A DNA stretch of 18,345 nt from an uncultured Sutterella sp. (GCA_905192805.1 CAJJMF010000027.1:1-18345); one strand, 5' to 3'; numbered from the stretch's first letter, positions 1 to 6,945 are shown. Made by a program: numbers and translations. Notes: generated from the sequence alone by a model not told the origin.

Positions 1-314
1 CCCAATCGAGGAGTACCGTCTGGGCAAATGTCTTGGTAGCGCTTAAATAGTACCGAGACTGGCTCGTGATTCACAATCGCACGGCGAGCCCATTCGACCC
101 AGTCGGGTTGATAGCAGTGACCACGCTCAAAGAGCACCTCGAGTACCGTATCCGGAAGATGCGCGGTGTTGCGACTCGTGAGTCCTAAGGTGGTGATTTT
201 CTTTCGTGCACGTGTCACCTGCCCTACGCTTAGCCCTAAAAATTCCGCTAATGCGGTGGCACTCGTGATGTGTTCCGAGTGACGAATAAACTGGCGCAAT
301 TCGTGGGCAGTCAT
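1..314 (-). CDS. Partial IS21-like transposase (IstA-type), N-terminus; runs off left edge
   Basis: The minus-strand frame opens at an ATG (314-312) and stays open to the window edge, giving about 104 residues. The N-terminus has a helix-turn-helix-like stretch (ALAEFLGLSVGQVTRARKKI, about residues 22-41). It is followed by a spacer containing LPDTVLEVLF and then PDWVEWARRAI...VSVLFKRYQD..PDG. That layout matches the start of IS21-family IstA transposases, where the HTH is followed by an 'LPD...L' spacer and a 'PDW..h.eL....VTL.LLW.EY....PDG' block. The DDE catalytic domain and any IstB partner would lie beyond the edge. No strong Shine-Dalgarno precedes the ATG, and an in-frame start slightly upstream is possible. 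It begins 21 bases after the stop of the upstream minus-strand gene, so the two are probably co-transcribed. The family assignment rests on motif pattern only. Confidence 0.55.
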   Translation of the reverse strand, partial: MTAHELRQFIRHSEHITSATALAEFLGLSVGQVTRARKKITTLGLTSRNTAHLPDTVLEVLFERGHCYQPDWVEWARRAIVNHEPVSVLFKRYQDICPDGTPRL

Positions 315-335
315 AGGCGAGTTGGCGTTAAGGCG

Positions 336-800
336 TTAATCCAAATCGAGCTTATTCTTGAGAAAGTTCGCGTACTCTTGTGCGAGGGCGAGCACGTCCT
401 TGAGCGTCTTGGGGGCTGCCTCGCTAAAGAGAGCCTCATAGTGGGGAAGCCGTTCGGGGGCAATAGCGTTTAGGACCGTTCGCGGTTTGTCGAGCGATAA
501 CTCCAGTGCTAATTCCCCTTGAATGGCATCCCGTGGTGTGGACAAGCGGGGTTCACCGTTACGCTTAAAGCGCCGTGCATACTCAGCCACCGTATAAAAA
601 CGCCCTTCATGAATAATGCCGATACGCACGTGCTGTACGCTCAGCTTCCCTGTTTCGGGGTTAATGGCACGATAGACATGGTAGACCCCTACTTTCCCGT
701 GCACTCGCAATACGCGAGCGTCTGGGTCGTAGATTGGAAAGTCTTTAATCGTTGTGATATCTACAGGGTTTCGATTTGTCGCCATCGTGAAGGTTCCCAT
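336..800 (-). CDS. Unrecognised 154-aa protein upstream of IS21-like transposase
   Basis: An open frame of 154 residues, or 149 from a second in-frame ATG at 785-783; neither start has a convincing Shine-Dalgarno. The first half looks like a small beta-rich module: residues DARVLRVHGKVGVYHVYRAI, then a stretch ending VRIGIIHEGRFYTVAEYARRF. It is rich in Arg, Tyr and His, which suggests nucleic-acid binding. The second half is helical and leucine-rich. The protein ends 21 bases before the transposase start, so it is probably part of the same mobile element. An extra gene in front of IstA is not the usual IS21 layout of istA followed by istB. It could be an element-specific DNA-binding or regulatory protein, or an unrelated host gene next to the insertion. 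The beta module is vaguely reminiscent of N-terminal modules in other transposase families, but I cannot assign it. Confidence 0.5.
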   Translation of the reverse strand: MGTFTMATNRNPVDITTIKDFPIYDPDARVLRVHGKVGVYHVYRAINPETGKLSVQHVRIGIIHEGRFYTVAEYARRFKRNGEPRLSTPRDAIQGELALELSLDKPRTVLNAIAPERLPHYEALFSEAAPKTLKDVLALAQEYANFLKNKLDLD

Positions 801-865
801 TGCGCTGTTTAGACGTCGTTGAGGTCTATTTTAACGCGCTGCCGCTGGGGCCGAGCGCTTCAAGG

Positions 866-896
866 GTGGGAGGCGAACACGTGGGAGGTGCCTCCC
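866..896. repeat. Short direct repeat and GC-rich hairpin
   Basis: GTGGGAGG occurs at 866-873 and again at 881-888. The second copy pairs with CCTCCC at 891-896 to form a small hairpin (GGGAG, loop GTGC, CTCCC). It lies between the mobile-element genes and the AT-rich region. It could be a remnant of an element end or a weak terminator, but has no T-tract on either strand. Confidence 0.4.
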
Positions 897-1029
897 TGCC
901 CTTTGTGTCAACCCTTCGAAAGACCTAACAATACGTGAGAAAATGTTAAATCGCTACTCTTGCAGGGAAAGATAAGTGATGTAAAAAATGGTTAGCTTTC
1001 TGTAGACACTAAAAATTTACTTTAAGAGC

Positions 1030-1072
1030 TGATATTTTCGTAATTGTTGTGGGTGCCCTCAAGAAAATATCA
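1030..1072. repeat. 10-bp perfect AT-rich inverted repeat with 23-nt loop
   Basis: TGATATTTTC at 1030-1039 is the exact reverse complement of GAAAATATCA at 1063-1072. The 23-base loop contains a small GGGTGCCC palindrome. There is no T-tract after the right arm, so it is not a classic intrinsic terminator. A paired operator or a structured leader element is possible. Confidence 0.6.
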
Positions 1073-1122
1073 ACTTATCAATGCCTCAACAAAAAGGTCT
1101 TGATTTCCTAAGTGGTTTATTA

Positions 1123-1136
1123 TTGATATAGATCAA
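1123..1136. promoter_or_regulatory. Perfect FNR-type box (TTGAT-N4-ATCAA)
   Basis: The sequence TTGAT ATAG ATCAA matches the FNR consensus exactly. FNR and its relatives (Anr, and FNR-like CRP-family regulators) bind this dyad to control genes for anaerobic and oxygen-limited metabolism. It lies 556 bases before the lldP start, farther than usual, and about 320 bases upstream of the minus-strand gene at 336-800. A weak -10-like ACTATA lies about 45 bases downstream at 1174-1179. Which gene it controls cannot be settled from sequence; the lactate operon is the functionally sensible target. Confidence 0.6.
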
Positions 1137-1173
1137 CCATTTACAAATAGAAACATTGTTGCCTAGGGTTAAC

Positions 1174-1211
1174 ACTATAGCCAAAAGGCTAATTATTCCC
1201 TGTCCTATAGT
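1174..1211. repeat. Nested small inverted repeats
   Basis: ACTATAG (1174-1180) pairs with CTATAGT (1205-1211), and inside it TAGCC (1178-1182) pairs with GGCTA (1187-1191) across an AAAA loop. The two pairings overlap and exclude each other in part. A further dyad TAGGG/CCCTA lies at 1321-1334. These may be leader structure downstream of the FNR-type box, or chance in AT-rich DNA. Confidence 0.35.
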
Positions 1212-1692
1212 CTAATCCTTAAAGTGGATGGAATCCTATAACGCCCTATCTATGCCATTTCCTCTATTTTGCGTGATTTCCTAGCGTTTCAAGGTGTTTT
1301 AGACCAAGGGATAGATCCAATAGGGATAACCCTAATAGGAAAATCGCCCTTCCAAACGGGAGAGATCGCCGATTTTCGATTGACTAAGCCTATACCAAAG
1401 ACTAGACCCATACTCCCAATGTATAGTGGCAACCCCTAAATAGCAGTGACAGAATGCACGCATAAGTTGATTGAACCCCATGAGAAGTGCGCGAAAACGC
1501 CTTATCAAAACTCTGTCGAAAACCTCACGACGCATAACCATTAACGTGTGGATTTCCTCAAAGGGGGAACGATCACAGCGATACGCTTCGGTAGTCCAAG
1601 AGTGAAGTGTGAGCAACAAAAATAGTCCCTAAGAAACCTGAGGGGCGTAGAACAGATAAACGCTGTTTGACCCCCTTTCCTGAGGAAACAAC

Positions 1693-3249
1693 ATGTTTAA
1701 CTTACCCTTTTTTCTAGGCCTATTTCCATTGGTCGTCTTGGTGGTCTTGATTATTAATGTCAAGATGCCCATTTGGAAGGCAGTGTTGATTACGTTAGCC
1801 CTTGTGTTGGGGATTAGCTATTGGGGGATGGGCGCTTCTATTCCCATGTTAACCAACGCGGTGGCTTACGGTGCGATTAAAGGTTTGTGGCCGATCGCCA
1901 TCATCATCTTTGCTGCGATTTTCGCCTACAACTTAATGCAAAAAACCGGTGCCATCGGTGTGATCCGCGATGTGCTTTCTCGCGTGACCGATGACCGTCG
2001 TTTACTCCTTCTCTTGATTACCTGGGGCTTCGGTGCCTTCTTGGAAGCGGCTGCAGGCTTCTCGACCGCGGTGGCGATTCCGTTAGGGATTTTGATGGCC
2101 TTGGGCTTCCACCCGATCCGCGCTGCGATTGCTGCCTTGGTGGCTGACACGGCCGCGACCGCTTTCGGTGCTGTGGGTATTCCCTTGACGATTATGGGTG
2201 ACATGCTCCACATGCCGTTGACGGGTACGCACGGCTTGGCTTTCTACGTTGTCGCTCAACTCGCTTTACACAACATCCTCCTTCCGTTTATCTTAGTAGT
2301 GATCATGGAACAGTCCGTTAAGGCCCTCAAAGGGATCTTCTTCGTGACCTTGATGGCTGGCCTTTTCACCTTGATCCCGGAAGTGATCATCGCGATCTTC
2401 GTGGGTCCGGAATTAACCGCCTTCGGTGGTTCGATGGTGAGCTTGGCTGTGATGTTCGTGCTCTTTGGCCGTCGCTCCAAGACCACGCCTACCCCCGCTG
2501 AATATCGTATTGAACACTCGCACGCTGGTAAAGCTGCGACGACGGGTGAAATCATCCGTGCTGCCTCGATCTACACGATGATGTTCATCTTCATCTTGGC
2601 TTGCTCTCCGCTCTTCCCGGCCGTGGGTAAGGTGTTGAACCAGTACTCGTCGACGCTCTTATTCCCTGTGTCCGAAACGAAGACCTTAAAGGCCACGTTT
2701 GCTTGGATTACGACGCCGGGTATGTTGATCATCTACGCAACCTTAATCGGTGGTGTGCTCTTCCAGAAGGCTTCGCCCAAGATGATCATCTCGACCGCGT
2801 TGTCGACCTTGAATCAGTTGAAGTTCTCTGCCTTAGCGATTGCTGTGATCGTGGCAATGGCGACGGTGATGGACTTGACGGGCTTGATCGCCGTGGTTGC
2901 TCAGCCGCTCTTTGATGCGACCGGTAAGTACTATCCGTTCATCGCTCCGTTGATCGGTGCTGTGGGTACCTTCGTGACGGGCTCGGTGACGAACGCTGAC
3001 GTGCTCTTCGGTAACTTACAAACGATTGCCGCAAACCACCTCTCGATCGATCCGACCTGGTTGGTGGCTGCGAACGCAGCGGGTGCTACCGCTACGAAGA
3101 TGTTGGCTCCGCAAAGTATCACCATCGCGGTGAGCTCGGCTGGGTTAACGAACGCTGACTCCGCCTTAATGAAGGGTACCGCTCCCTGGGCTGCTCTTTA
3201 CATCGCGATTGTGATGTTGGTGGTGGGTTTAGCAACTTTCTTGATCTAA
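1693..3249 (+). CDS. lldP: L-lactate permease (LctP/LldP family)
   Basis: A 518-residue, highly hydrophobic inner-membrane protein of the LctP family, which imports lactate (and often glycolate) with protons. Family signatures are clear: the GFGAFLEAAAGF...AIPLGILMALGF block at about residues 112-140, VADTAATAFGAVGIP at about 150-165, and near the C-terminus TGSVTNADVLFGNLQ and AANAAGATATKMLAPQSI. It is slightly shorter than the usual 550 or so residues but lacks no recognisable block. The start is set by a GAGGAA Shine-Dalgarno at 1682-1687, six bases before the ATG. It is the first gene of a plus-strand operon, with lutA 35 bases downstream, so substrate uptake is tied to lactate oxidation. 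No lactate-responsive regulator (LldR, LutR) is seen nearby. An FNR-type box lies far upstream. Confidence 0.93.
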   Translation: MFNLPFFLGLFPLVVLVVLIINVKMPIWKAVLITLALVLGISYWGMGASIPMLTNAVAYGAIKGLWPIAIIIFAAIFAYNLMQKTGAIGVIRDVLSRVTDDRRLLLLLITWGFGAFLEAAAGFSTAVAIPLGILMALGFHPIRAAIAALVADTAATAFGAVGIPLTIMGDMLHMPLTGTHGLAFYVVAQLALHNILLPFILVVIMEQSVKALKGIFFVTLMAGLFTLIPEVIIAIFVGPELTAFGGSMVSLAVMFVLFGRRSKTTPTPAEYRIEHSHAGKAATTGEIIRAASIYTMMFIFILACSPLFPAVGKVLNQYSSTLLFPVSETKTLKATFAWITTPGMLIIYATLIGGVLFQKASPKMIISTALSTLNQLKFSALAIAVIVAMATVMDLTGLIAVVAQPLFDATGKYYPFIAPLIGAVGTFVTGSVTNADVLFGNLQTIAANHLSIDPTWLVAANAAGATATKMLAPQSITIAVSSAGLTNADSALMKGTAPWAALYIAIVMLVVGLATFLI

Positions 3250-3284
3250 TAACAATAAGACAACAAACTTGGAGATAAAAAATC

Positions 3285-4007
3285 ATGATGCATGTGAACT
3301 TTTTCTCGACTTGTATTGGCGATGCGGTGAAGGCGAATGCCGCGCGTAGTTCGGTGCTCTTACTCGAAGAGTTGGGCTGCCGTGTGCACTACCCCCGCAA
3401 GCAGACCTGCTGTGGTCAGCCGGCTTTGAACAGTGGCTACATCAAGGAAGCCATGGCGGGGATCAAGAACAACATCGTCGCTTTCGAAGAAAACGACTAC
3501 CCGATCGTGTCGCCAGCTGGTTCCTGCACGTACGCCATCATGAGCTACGCGCTTCACTTGGTGGACGAACCCGAATGGGCTGAACGCGCGATCAAGTTGG
3601 CCGAACGTGTGCATGACTTGACCACCTTCATCGTGAAGGAACTCGGTGTGGTGGACGTGGGTGCCCGTTTGGAAGGTCGTGCGGTCTATCACCCCTCCTG
3701 CTCCTTGTCGCGTAAGTTGGGGGTGACGAAAGAACCGATCGAACTCTTGAAGCACGTCAAGGGCTTGGAATTGGTTGAATTCCCCCACATGGACCGTTGC
3801 TGCGGTTTCGGTGGTACGTTCGCGACGAAGATGAGCGAAATCTCGGGTGCGTTGGTGACGGAAAAAGTGAGCGACATCATGACGGTGAAACCCGATTACT
3901 TGATCGGCGCTGATTCGAGCTGCCTCTTGAATATTGGTGGCCGTTTGGCTCGCGAAGGGCACCCTGTGAAGGTGATGCACATTGCTGAAGTGCTCATGAG
4001 CCGCTAA
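3285..4007 (+). CDS. lutA: L-lactate oxidation Fe-S protein LutA (LldE/YkgE)
   Basis: A 240-residue cytoplasmic protein with two CCG (cysteine-rich) domains, the arrangement of LutA/LldE/YkgE, also seen in GlpC and heterodisulfide reductase subunits. The first domain has Cys10, CCG at Cys42-Cys43 and Cys81. The second has Cys139, CCG at Cys172-Cys173 and Cys213. These would ligate an Fe-S centre that carries electrons during NAD-independent oxidation of L-lactate to pyruvate by the LutABC complex. Length is normal for the family. The start is ATG at 3285 with GGAGA at 3271-3275; a second ATG directly follows, and starting there would only lose one Met. It sits between lldP and lutB (27-base gap) in one operon. 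The electron acceptor is not encoded here and is probably the quinone pool. Confidence 0.93.
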   Translation: MMHVNFFSTCIGDAVKANAARSSVLLLEELGCRVHYPRKQTCCGQPALNSGYIKEAMAGIKNNIVAFEENDYPIVSPAGSCTYAIMSYALHLVDEPEWAERAIKLAERVHDLTTFIVKELGVVDVGARLEGRAVYHPSCSLSRKLGVTKEPIELLKHVKGLELVEFPHMDRCCGFGGTFATKMSEISGALVTEKVSDIMTVKPDYLIGADSSCLLNIGGRLAREGHPVKVMHIAEVLMSR

Positions 4008-4034
4008 TTCCGTCGTTGATCAAGGAGAAATACT

Positions 4035-5537
4035 ATGCAAGATATTCGAGTTCAGTTAAAGAAGGCTAAGGAAGAAAAGCGTTTGGTCGTGAATGTGGCC
4101 TCTCCGGACCCGTTCCTGCGCACCAACCCCCTGCCCTTCCACGATCGTGCCCAGAAGCAGATTGACGACGACATTATGCGTCGTGCGGTGGCCAAGGCTC
4201 AGAACGTGATCGGTGCGAACCGCGCCAAGATCATGGCCGAATTGGGTGACGTGGACGGCTGGCGTGATCGCGCTGCCCAGATTCGCGACTACGTGTTAGA
4301 AAACTTGGACGCCCTTCTCTATCAACTCTCCGAAAAGGTAGAACAAAACGGCGGTCACGTCTACTTTGCCAAGACCAAAGAAGAAGCCACGGACTACATT
4401 TTGAAGGTCTGCCGTGAAAAGAACGCCAAGAAGGTCGTGAAGTCCAAATCCATGGTGACCGAAGAAATCGGTATGAACCATGTGTTGATGGATCAGGGCA
4501 TTGACGTGATCGAAACCGACTTGGGCGAATACATCCTCCAGGTCGCGGGCGACAAACCCTCCCACGTGGTGGTGCCGGCCATTCACCGTGACCGTGTGCA
4601 GATCCGCAAAGCCTTGCACGAAAAGTTAGGCTACGAAGGTCCGGAAACGCCGGAAGAAATGACCGCCTTCTTACGTCAGAAGATGCGTCAGGACTTCTTG
4701 ACGGCCGACGTCGGTGTATCGGGCTGTAACTTCGCTGTGGCGGAAACCGGTACGGTCTGCTTGGTGACGAACGAAGGGAACGCTCGTTTGACGACGACCC
4801 TTCCGAAGACCCACATCGCCGTGATGGGGATGGAACGTATTGCGCCGACCTTCAAGGAAGTCGACGTGTTGATCACGATGTTGGCTCGCTCCGCCGTGGG
4901 TGCTCGTTTGACGGGTTACAACACCTGGTTGACGGGGCCGCGTGAAGCCGGCAACGTCGACGGTCCGGAAGAATTCCACTTGGTGATTTTGGACAACGGT
5001 CGCTCGGAAATCTTGGGTTCGGCCTTTAAGGAAATTCTCCGCTGCATCCGTTGCGGTGCCTGTATGAACACCTGCCCGTGCTACCGTGAAATCGGTGGTC
5101 ATGGTTATGGTTCGATCTATCCGGGTCCCTTGGGTGCTGTGATCACCCCGCTCTTGGGTGGTTACGAAGAATACAAGGATCTGCCCTATGTCTGCACGCT
5201 CTGTACGGCCTGCGACATGGTCTGCCCGGTCGAAATTCCGCTCTCGAAGTTGATCTTGAAGCATCGTAAGAGCGAAGTCGAACAGGGTCTTCGTCCTTCG
5301 GGTGAAAAGCTCGCGACCGAACTCTTCGGTTGGGTCAACGGTAAGCCTGGCTTCTGGGATTTGGGCATGAAGGTCGCGGCTAAAGTGGGCGCGATCAACA
5401 AGTCCGGTAAGGGCTTCGCTCCGGGCGAATTAGGTAAGTGGTATGTGGCCCGTGACCTCCCGGTCTCGGACGGTCAAGCCTTCCGTAGCTGGTTTGAACA
5501 GCACGAAAAGGAAGTGATCGCTAAGGAACGCCAGTAA
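4035..5537 (+). CDS. lutB: L-lactate oxidation iron-sulfur protein LutB (LldF/YkgF)
   Basis: A 500-residue protein with an N-terminal LUD domain (about residues 60-325; signature GVSGCNFAVAETGTVCLVTNEG at about 227-248) followed by a bacterial-ferredoxin-like domain. The ferredoxin part has two Cys clusters, C337-x2-C340-x2-C343-x3-C347 and C387-x2-C390-x2-C393-x3-C397, suited to two [4Fe-4S] clusters. This is the LutB/LldF layout; it is the core electron-transfer subunit of the L-lactate oxidising complex with LutA and LutC. Length fits the family (about 470-500). The start is supported by GGAG at 4024-4027 with a seven-base gap. Leucine is mostly TTG and glutamate almost always GAA, as in its operon neighbours, which suggests a strongly expressed, co-evolved set. 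Confidence 0.94.
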   Translation: MQDIRVQLKKAKEEKRLVVNVASPDPFLRTNPLPFHDRAQKQIDDDIMRRAVAKAQNVIGANRAKIMAELGDVDGWRDRAAQIRDYVLENLDALLYQLSEKVEQNGGHVYFAKTKEEATDYILKVCREKNAKKVVKSKSMVTEEIGMNHVLMDQGIDVIETDLGEYILQVAGDKPSHVVVPAIHRDRVQIRKALHEKLGYEGPETPEEMTAFLRQKMRQDFLTADVGVSGCNFAVAETGTVCLVTNEGNARLTTTLPKTHIAVMGMERIAPTFKEVDVLITMLARSAVGARLTGYNTWLTGPREAGNVDGPEEFHLVILDNGRSEILGSAFKEILRCIRCGACMNTCPCYREIGGHGYGSIYPGPLGAVITPLLGGYEEYKDLPYVCTLCTACDMVCPVEIPLSKLILKHRKSEVEQGLRPSGEKLATELFGWVNGKPGFWDLGMKVAAKVGAINKSGKGFAPGELGKWYVARDLPVSDGQAFRSWFEQHEKEVIAKERQ

Positions 5538-5566
5538 TCCAACCTACTTGAAGCAGGAGAAAAATT

Positions 5567-6259
5567 ATGATCCAAAATCGCGAATCTTTTTTGAAGAACG
5601 TTTCCGACGCCTTGGGCCACAGCTTACGTACTCAGCCCGCTCCGGTCCCTACGCCCGTGAATGATTACGCTACGACGAACTTCACGGATTTGGATGCCGT
5701 CGGCTTAGAAAGCCTCTTTTTGGAACGCGCTGGCCAGATGTTGGCCAAGGTGAAGACGACGTTGCCGGAAAACCTCGTTTCGACGGTGGTCGAAGTGGCT
5801 CGTCAGTATGGCGACAAGGTCGTGTTAACCAACGACCAGCGCTTGCATGACACGGGCATCGTCGCGGGCATCAAGACGGCCTTTAGCGATGTGCACGTTT
5901 GGGACTACGAAAAGGGTGGCGACAACATCACGGCTGCCGAAAAGGGTAAGGTCGGTATCGTGTTTGCGGACTACGCTATCGCTGACGTGGGCTTCATGGT
6001 GTTGCTCTCGAGCAAAGACAAGGCTCGTAGCGTCTCGCTCTTGCCGGAAAACAGCATCTTCGTGGTGCGTCGCAGCACGATCCTGCCGCGTGTGGCGCAG
6101 TTGGCGGAAATCCTCCACCAGCGTGCTCAAGCGGGCGAACGTATGCCTTCGTGCATCAACTTGATCGGTGGCCCCTCCTCGACCGCTGACATCGAGTTGA
6201 TCAAGGTGGTGGGCGTTCACGGTCCGGTCACGGCAAATTACGTCGTCATCGAAGACTAA
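5567..6259 (+). CDS. lutC: L-lactate oxidation protein LutC (LldG/YkgG), LUD domain
   Basis: A 230-residue protein made of one LUD domain, as in LutC/LldG/YkgG, the third subunit of the LutABC lactate-oxidising complex. Typical features are the central VGIVFADYAIADVGFMVLLS segment (about residues 127-146), LPENSIFVV, and the C-terminal INLIGGPSSTADIELIKVVG and VHGPVTANYVVI segments. The N-terminal part (residues 20-60) is variable in the family and has no motif here. The start has AGGAGA at 5553-5558 with an eight-base gap. It is the last gene of the lldP-lutABC operon, 29 bases after lutB. It is followed by a long-range stem (6268-6344) and a strong intrinsic terminator (6364-6399). Confidence 0.92.
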   Translation: MIQNRESFLKNVSDALGHSLRTQPAPVPTPVNDYATTNFTDLDAVGLESLFLERAGQMLAKVKTTLPENLVSTVVEVARQYGDKVVLTNDQRLHDTGIVAGIKTAFSDVHVWDYEKGGDNITAAEKGKVGIVFADYAIADVGFMVLLSSKDKARSVSLLPENSIFVVRRSTILPRVAQLAEILHQRAQAGERMPSCINLIGGPSSTADIELIKVVGVHGPVTANYVVIED

Positions 6260-6267
6260 TCGCTTTG

Positions 6268-6344
6268 GGTCAGTGCATACCCGCTTGGCCCAAGGTCTCC
6301 TCAGGGAAAATCATGGTTTTGCCTTGGATCGAGTTGCACTGACC
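6268..6344 (+). other. Long-range stem after lutC; possible 3'-UTR RNA structure
   Basis: GGTCAGTGCA (6268-6277) is the exact reverse complement of TGCACTGACC (6335-6344), giving a 10-bp stem, followed by TTTTCTTATT. The 57-base interior has further pairing potential: CCAAGG at 6289-6294 with CCTTGG at 6322-6327, and AAAAT/GTTTT around 6307-6320. It begins nine bases after the lutC stop. It may be an unusually long first terminator, an RNA-stabilising 3' structure, or the 5' part of a small RNA released from the operon's 3' end. Confidence 0.5.
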
Positions 6345-6363
6345 TTTTCTTATTAGATCATCC

Positions 6364-6399
6364 AATTCCCAGTCGAGTACATCGGCTGGGAATTTTTTT
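6364..6399 (+). terminator. Strong intrinsic terminator of the lldP-lutABC operon
   Basis: AATTCCCAG (6364-6372) pairs with CTGGGAATT (6386-6394). The stem continues through a T-G wobble and CGA/TCG to a five-base GTACA loop, about 13 pairs in all, followed by a run of seven T (6393-6399). There is no T-run on the other side, so it works on the plus strand. Confidence 0.88.
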
Positions 6400-6769
6400 G
6401 GCCACCTCGCCAATCAATCGTTCTTTCGCGTACAGAATTGACGCATTTCAAGCCGTTTTCACGAGAAGTGTGTTGTGAAGCACACTCTCCCCGATTTCCG
6501 CACGGCACAATACATTTTGTCTCTTTGAAGGACAAGCAAAGCTCATGAGGTCTCGCTCACTTGTCCTTATCTAACTGGAAGCTTGGAACCAAGGTTAGAA
6601 GAGTCTTCAACAGACATTTTTGTTGAGTTTTTCCCCTGAGTAGTTGCTTTAACTCACTCCGCTCCTTGAGGTGGGTTAACGTCTTGATGTCGGTATCCTC
6701 GTCATTCGATGCCAAGCGACTACTCCTTAACGCAAGAGTCGTTCAACCATGCGCTCTTGCGTTTTTTTT
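6400..6769 (+). ncRNA. Candidate structured RNA: hairpin array ending in an intrinsic terminator
   Basis: No credible protein gene lies in these 370 bases, yet they start right after one terminator and end in another on the same strand, so something is transcribed here. Predicted stems by eye: GAGaAGTGTG/CACACTCTC (6463-6489), AAGGACAAG/CTTGTCCTT (6528-6568, nine perfect pairs), CTAAC-TGG/CCA-GTTAG (6571-6598), TCAACA/TGTTGA followed by T5 (6607-6632), AACTCACT/GGTGGGTT with wobbles (6651-6677), GGTATC/GATGCC (6692-6713) and the terminator stem (6729-6763). I see no 4.5S, RNase P or tmRNA signature. A TTGACG at 6438-6443 could be a -35 but no good -10 follows. It is either a small RNA gene or a structured leader or attenuator for the porin gene downstream. 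The 5' end is unknown. Confidence 0.4.
6729..6769 (+). terminator. Strong intrinsic terminator without an upstream protein gene
   Basis: AACGCAAGAG (6729-6738) is the exact reverse complement of CTCTTGCGTT (6754-6763), loop 15 bases, followed by eight T (6762-6769). The T-run lies only on the plus-strand side. It closes the hairpin-rich region 6400-6769 and lies 177 bases before the porin start, so it could also act as a conditional leader terminator. Confidence 0.85.
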
Positions 6770-6806
6770 GTCGATTGCATTTTGCTCAAAGTTGCTTTGC
6801 GGACTT

Positions 6807-6887
6807 GGGGGTGGTCACCCCCTCCTCGGAGGCCTAAGCTCAAGGCTGACACGCAAACCCAAGGGGGTACGCCCCCCTGCCTTTGGG
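6807..6887. repeat. Cluster of GC-rich palindromes (REP-like) upstream of the porin
   Basis: Three stems lie close together: GGGGGTG/CACCCCC (6807-6822), CCTCC/GGAGG (6821-6832), and GGGGG/CCCCC around a TACG loop (6863-6876). The last sits inside an outer CCCAA/TTGGG pairing (6858-6862 with 6883-6887). A TACG loop closed by strong pairs is of the very stable UNCG tetraloop type in RNA. The first and third are similar in sequence, as if two copies of one repeated palindrome. No promoter with good -35 and -10 boxes was found between here and the porin start. Confidence 0.5.
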
Positions 6888-6945
6888 CCCTCGATGGCCT
6901 AGGCGGGTGTTGCGCACTACCCCTCTCGTTAACAAGGAGACAATC

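Larger units (their letters stand above)
813..1692. other. 880-bp AT-rich intergenic region upstream of the lactate operon
   Basis: No convincing gene is seen. The best frame (minus, 1619-1332, 95 codons) starts with TTG, has no Shine-Dalgarno and matches no family I know. The left part (841-900) is GC-rich with short repeats and may hold the end of the mobile element, but no clear terminal inverted repeat was found. The middle (950-1340) is AT-rich and carries an inverted repeat at 1030-1072, an FNR-type box at 1123-1136 and small dyads. The last 40 bases hold the lldP ribosome binding site and a weak dyad (AACAG 1651-1655, CTGTT 1663-1667) that could be an operator. Confidence 0.6.

Noticed and set aside
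813..930. Terminal inverted repeat and target duplication of the mobile element
   Set aside because: Only one possible end is in the window; short repeats are present, but without the opposite end no terminal repeat can be established.
1332..1619. A 95-codon minus-strand frame in the region upstream of lldP
   Set aside because: It starts with TTG, has no Shine-Dalgarno, shows no family resemblance and lies in AT-rich non-coding sequence. It might be a decayed remnant but cannot be supported as a gene.
3360..3980. Long minus-strand open frame opposite lutA
   Set aside because: It is a shadow of the lutA coding sequence created by codon bias; its His/Arg/Gln-rich product has no family features. 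The same applies to the long frames opposite lutB and lutC.
6400..6769. Known RNA genes such as 4.5S RNA, RNase P RNA or tmRNA in the hairpin-rich region
   Set aside because: The diagnostic motifs (4.5S apical GGAAGGAAGCA-type loop, RNase P conserved cores, tmRNA T-arm and CCA end) were looked for and not found.
6883..6945. N-terminal extension of the porin to an upstream ATG
   Set aside because: The extension lies in GC-rich palindromic DNA, lacks a Shine-Dalgarno and would place 21 Arg-rich residues before a normal signal peptide; the ATG at 6946 has an AAGGAG site.
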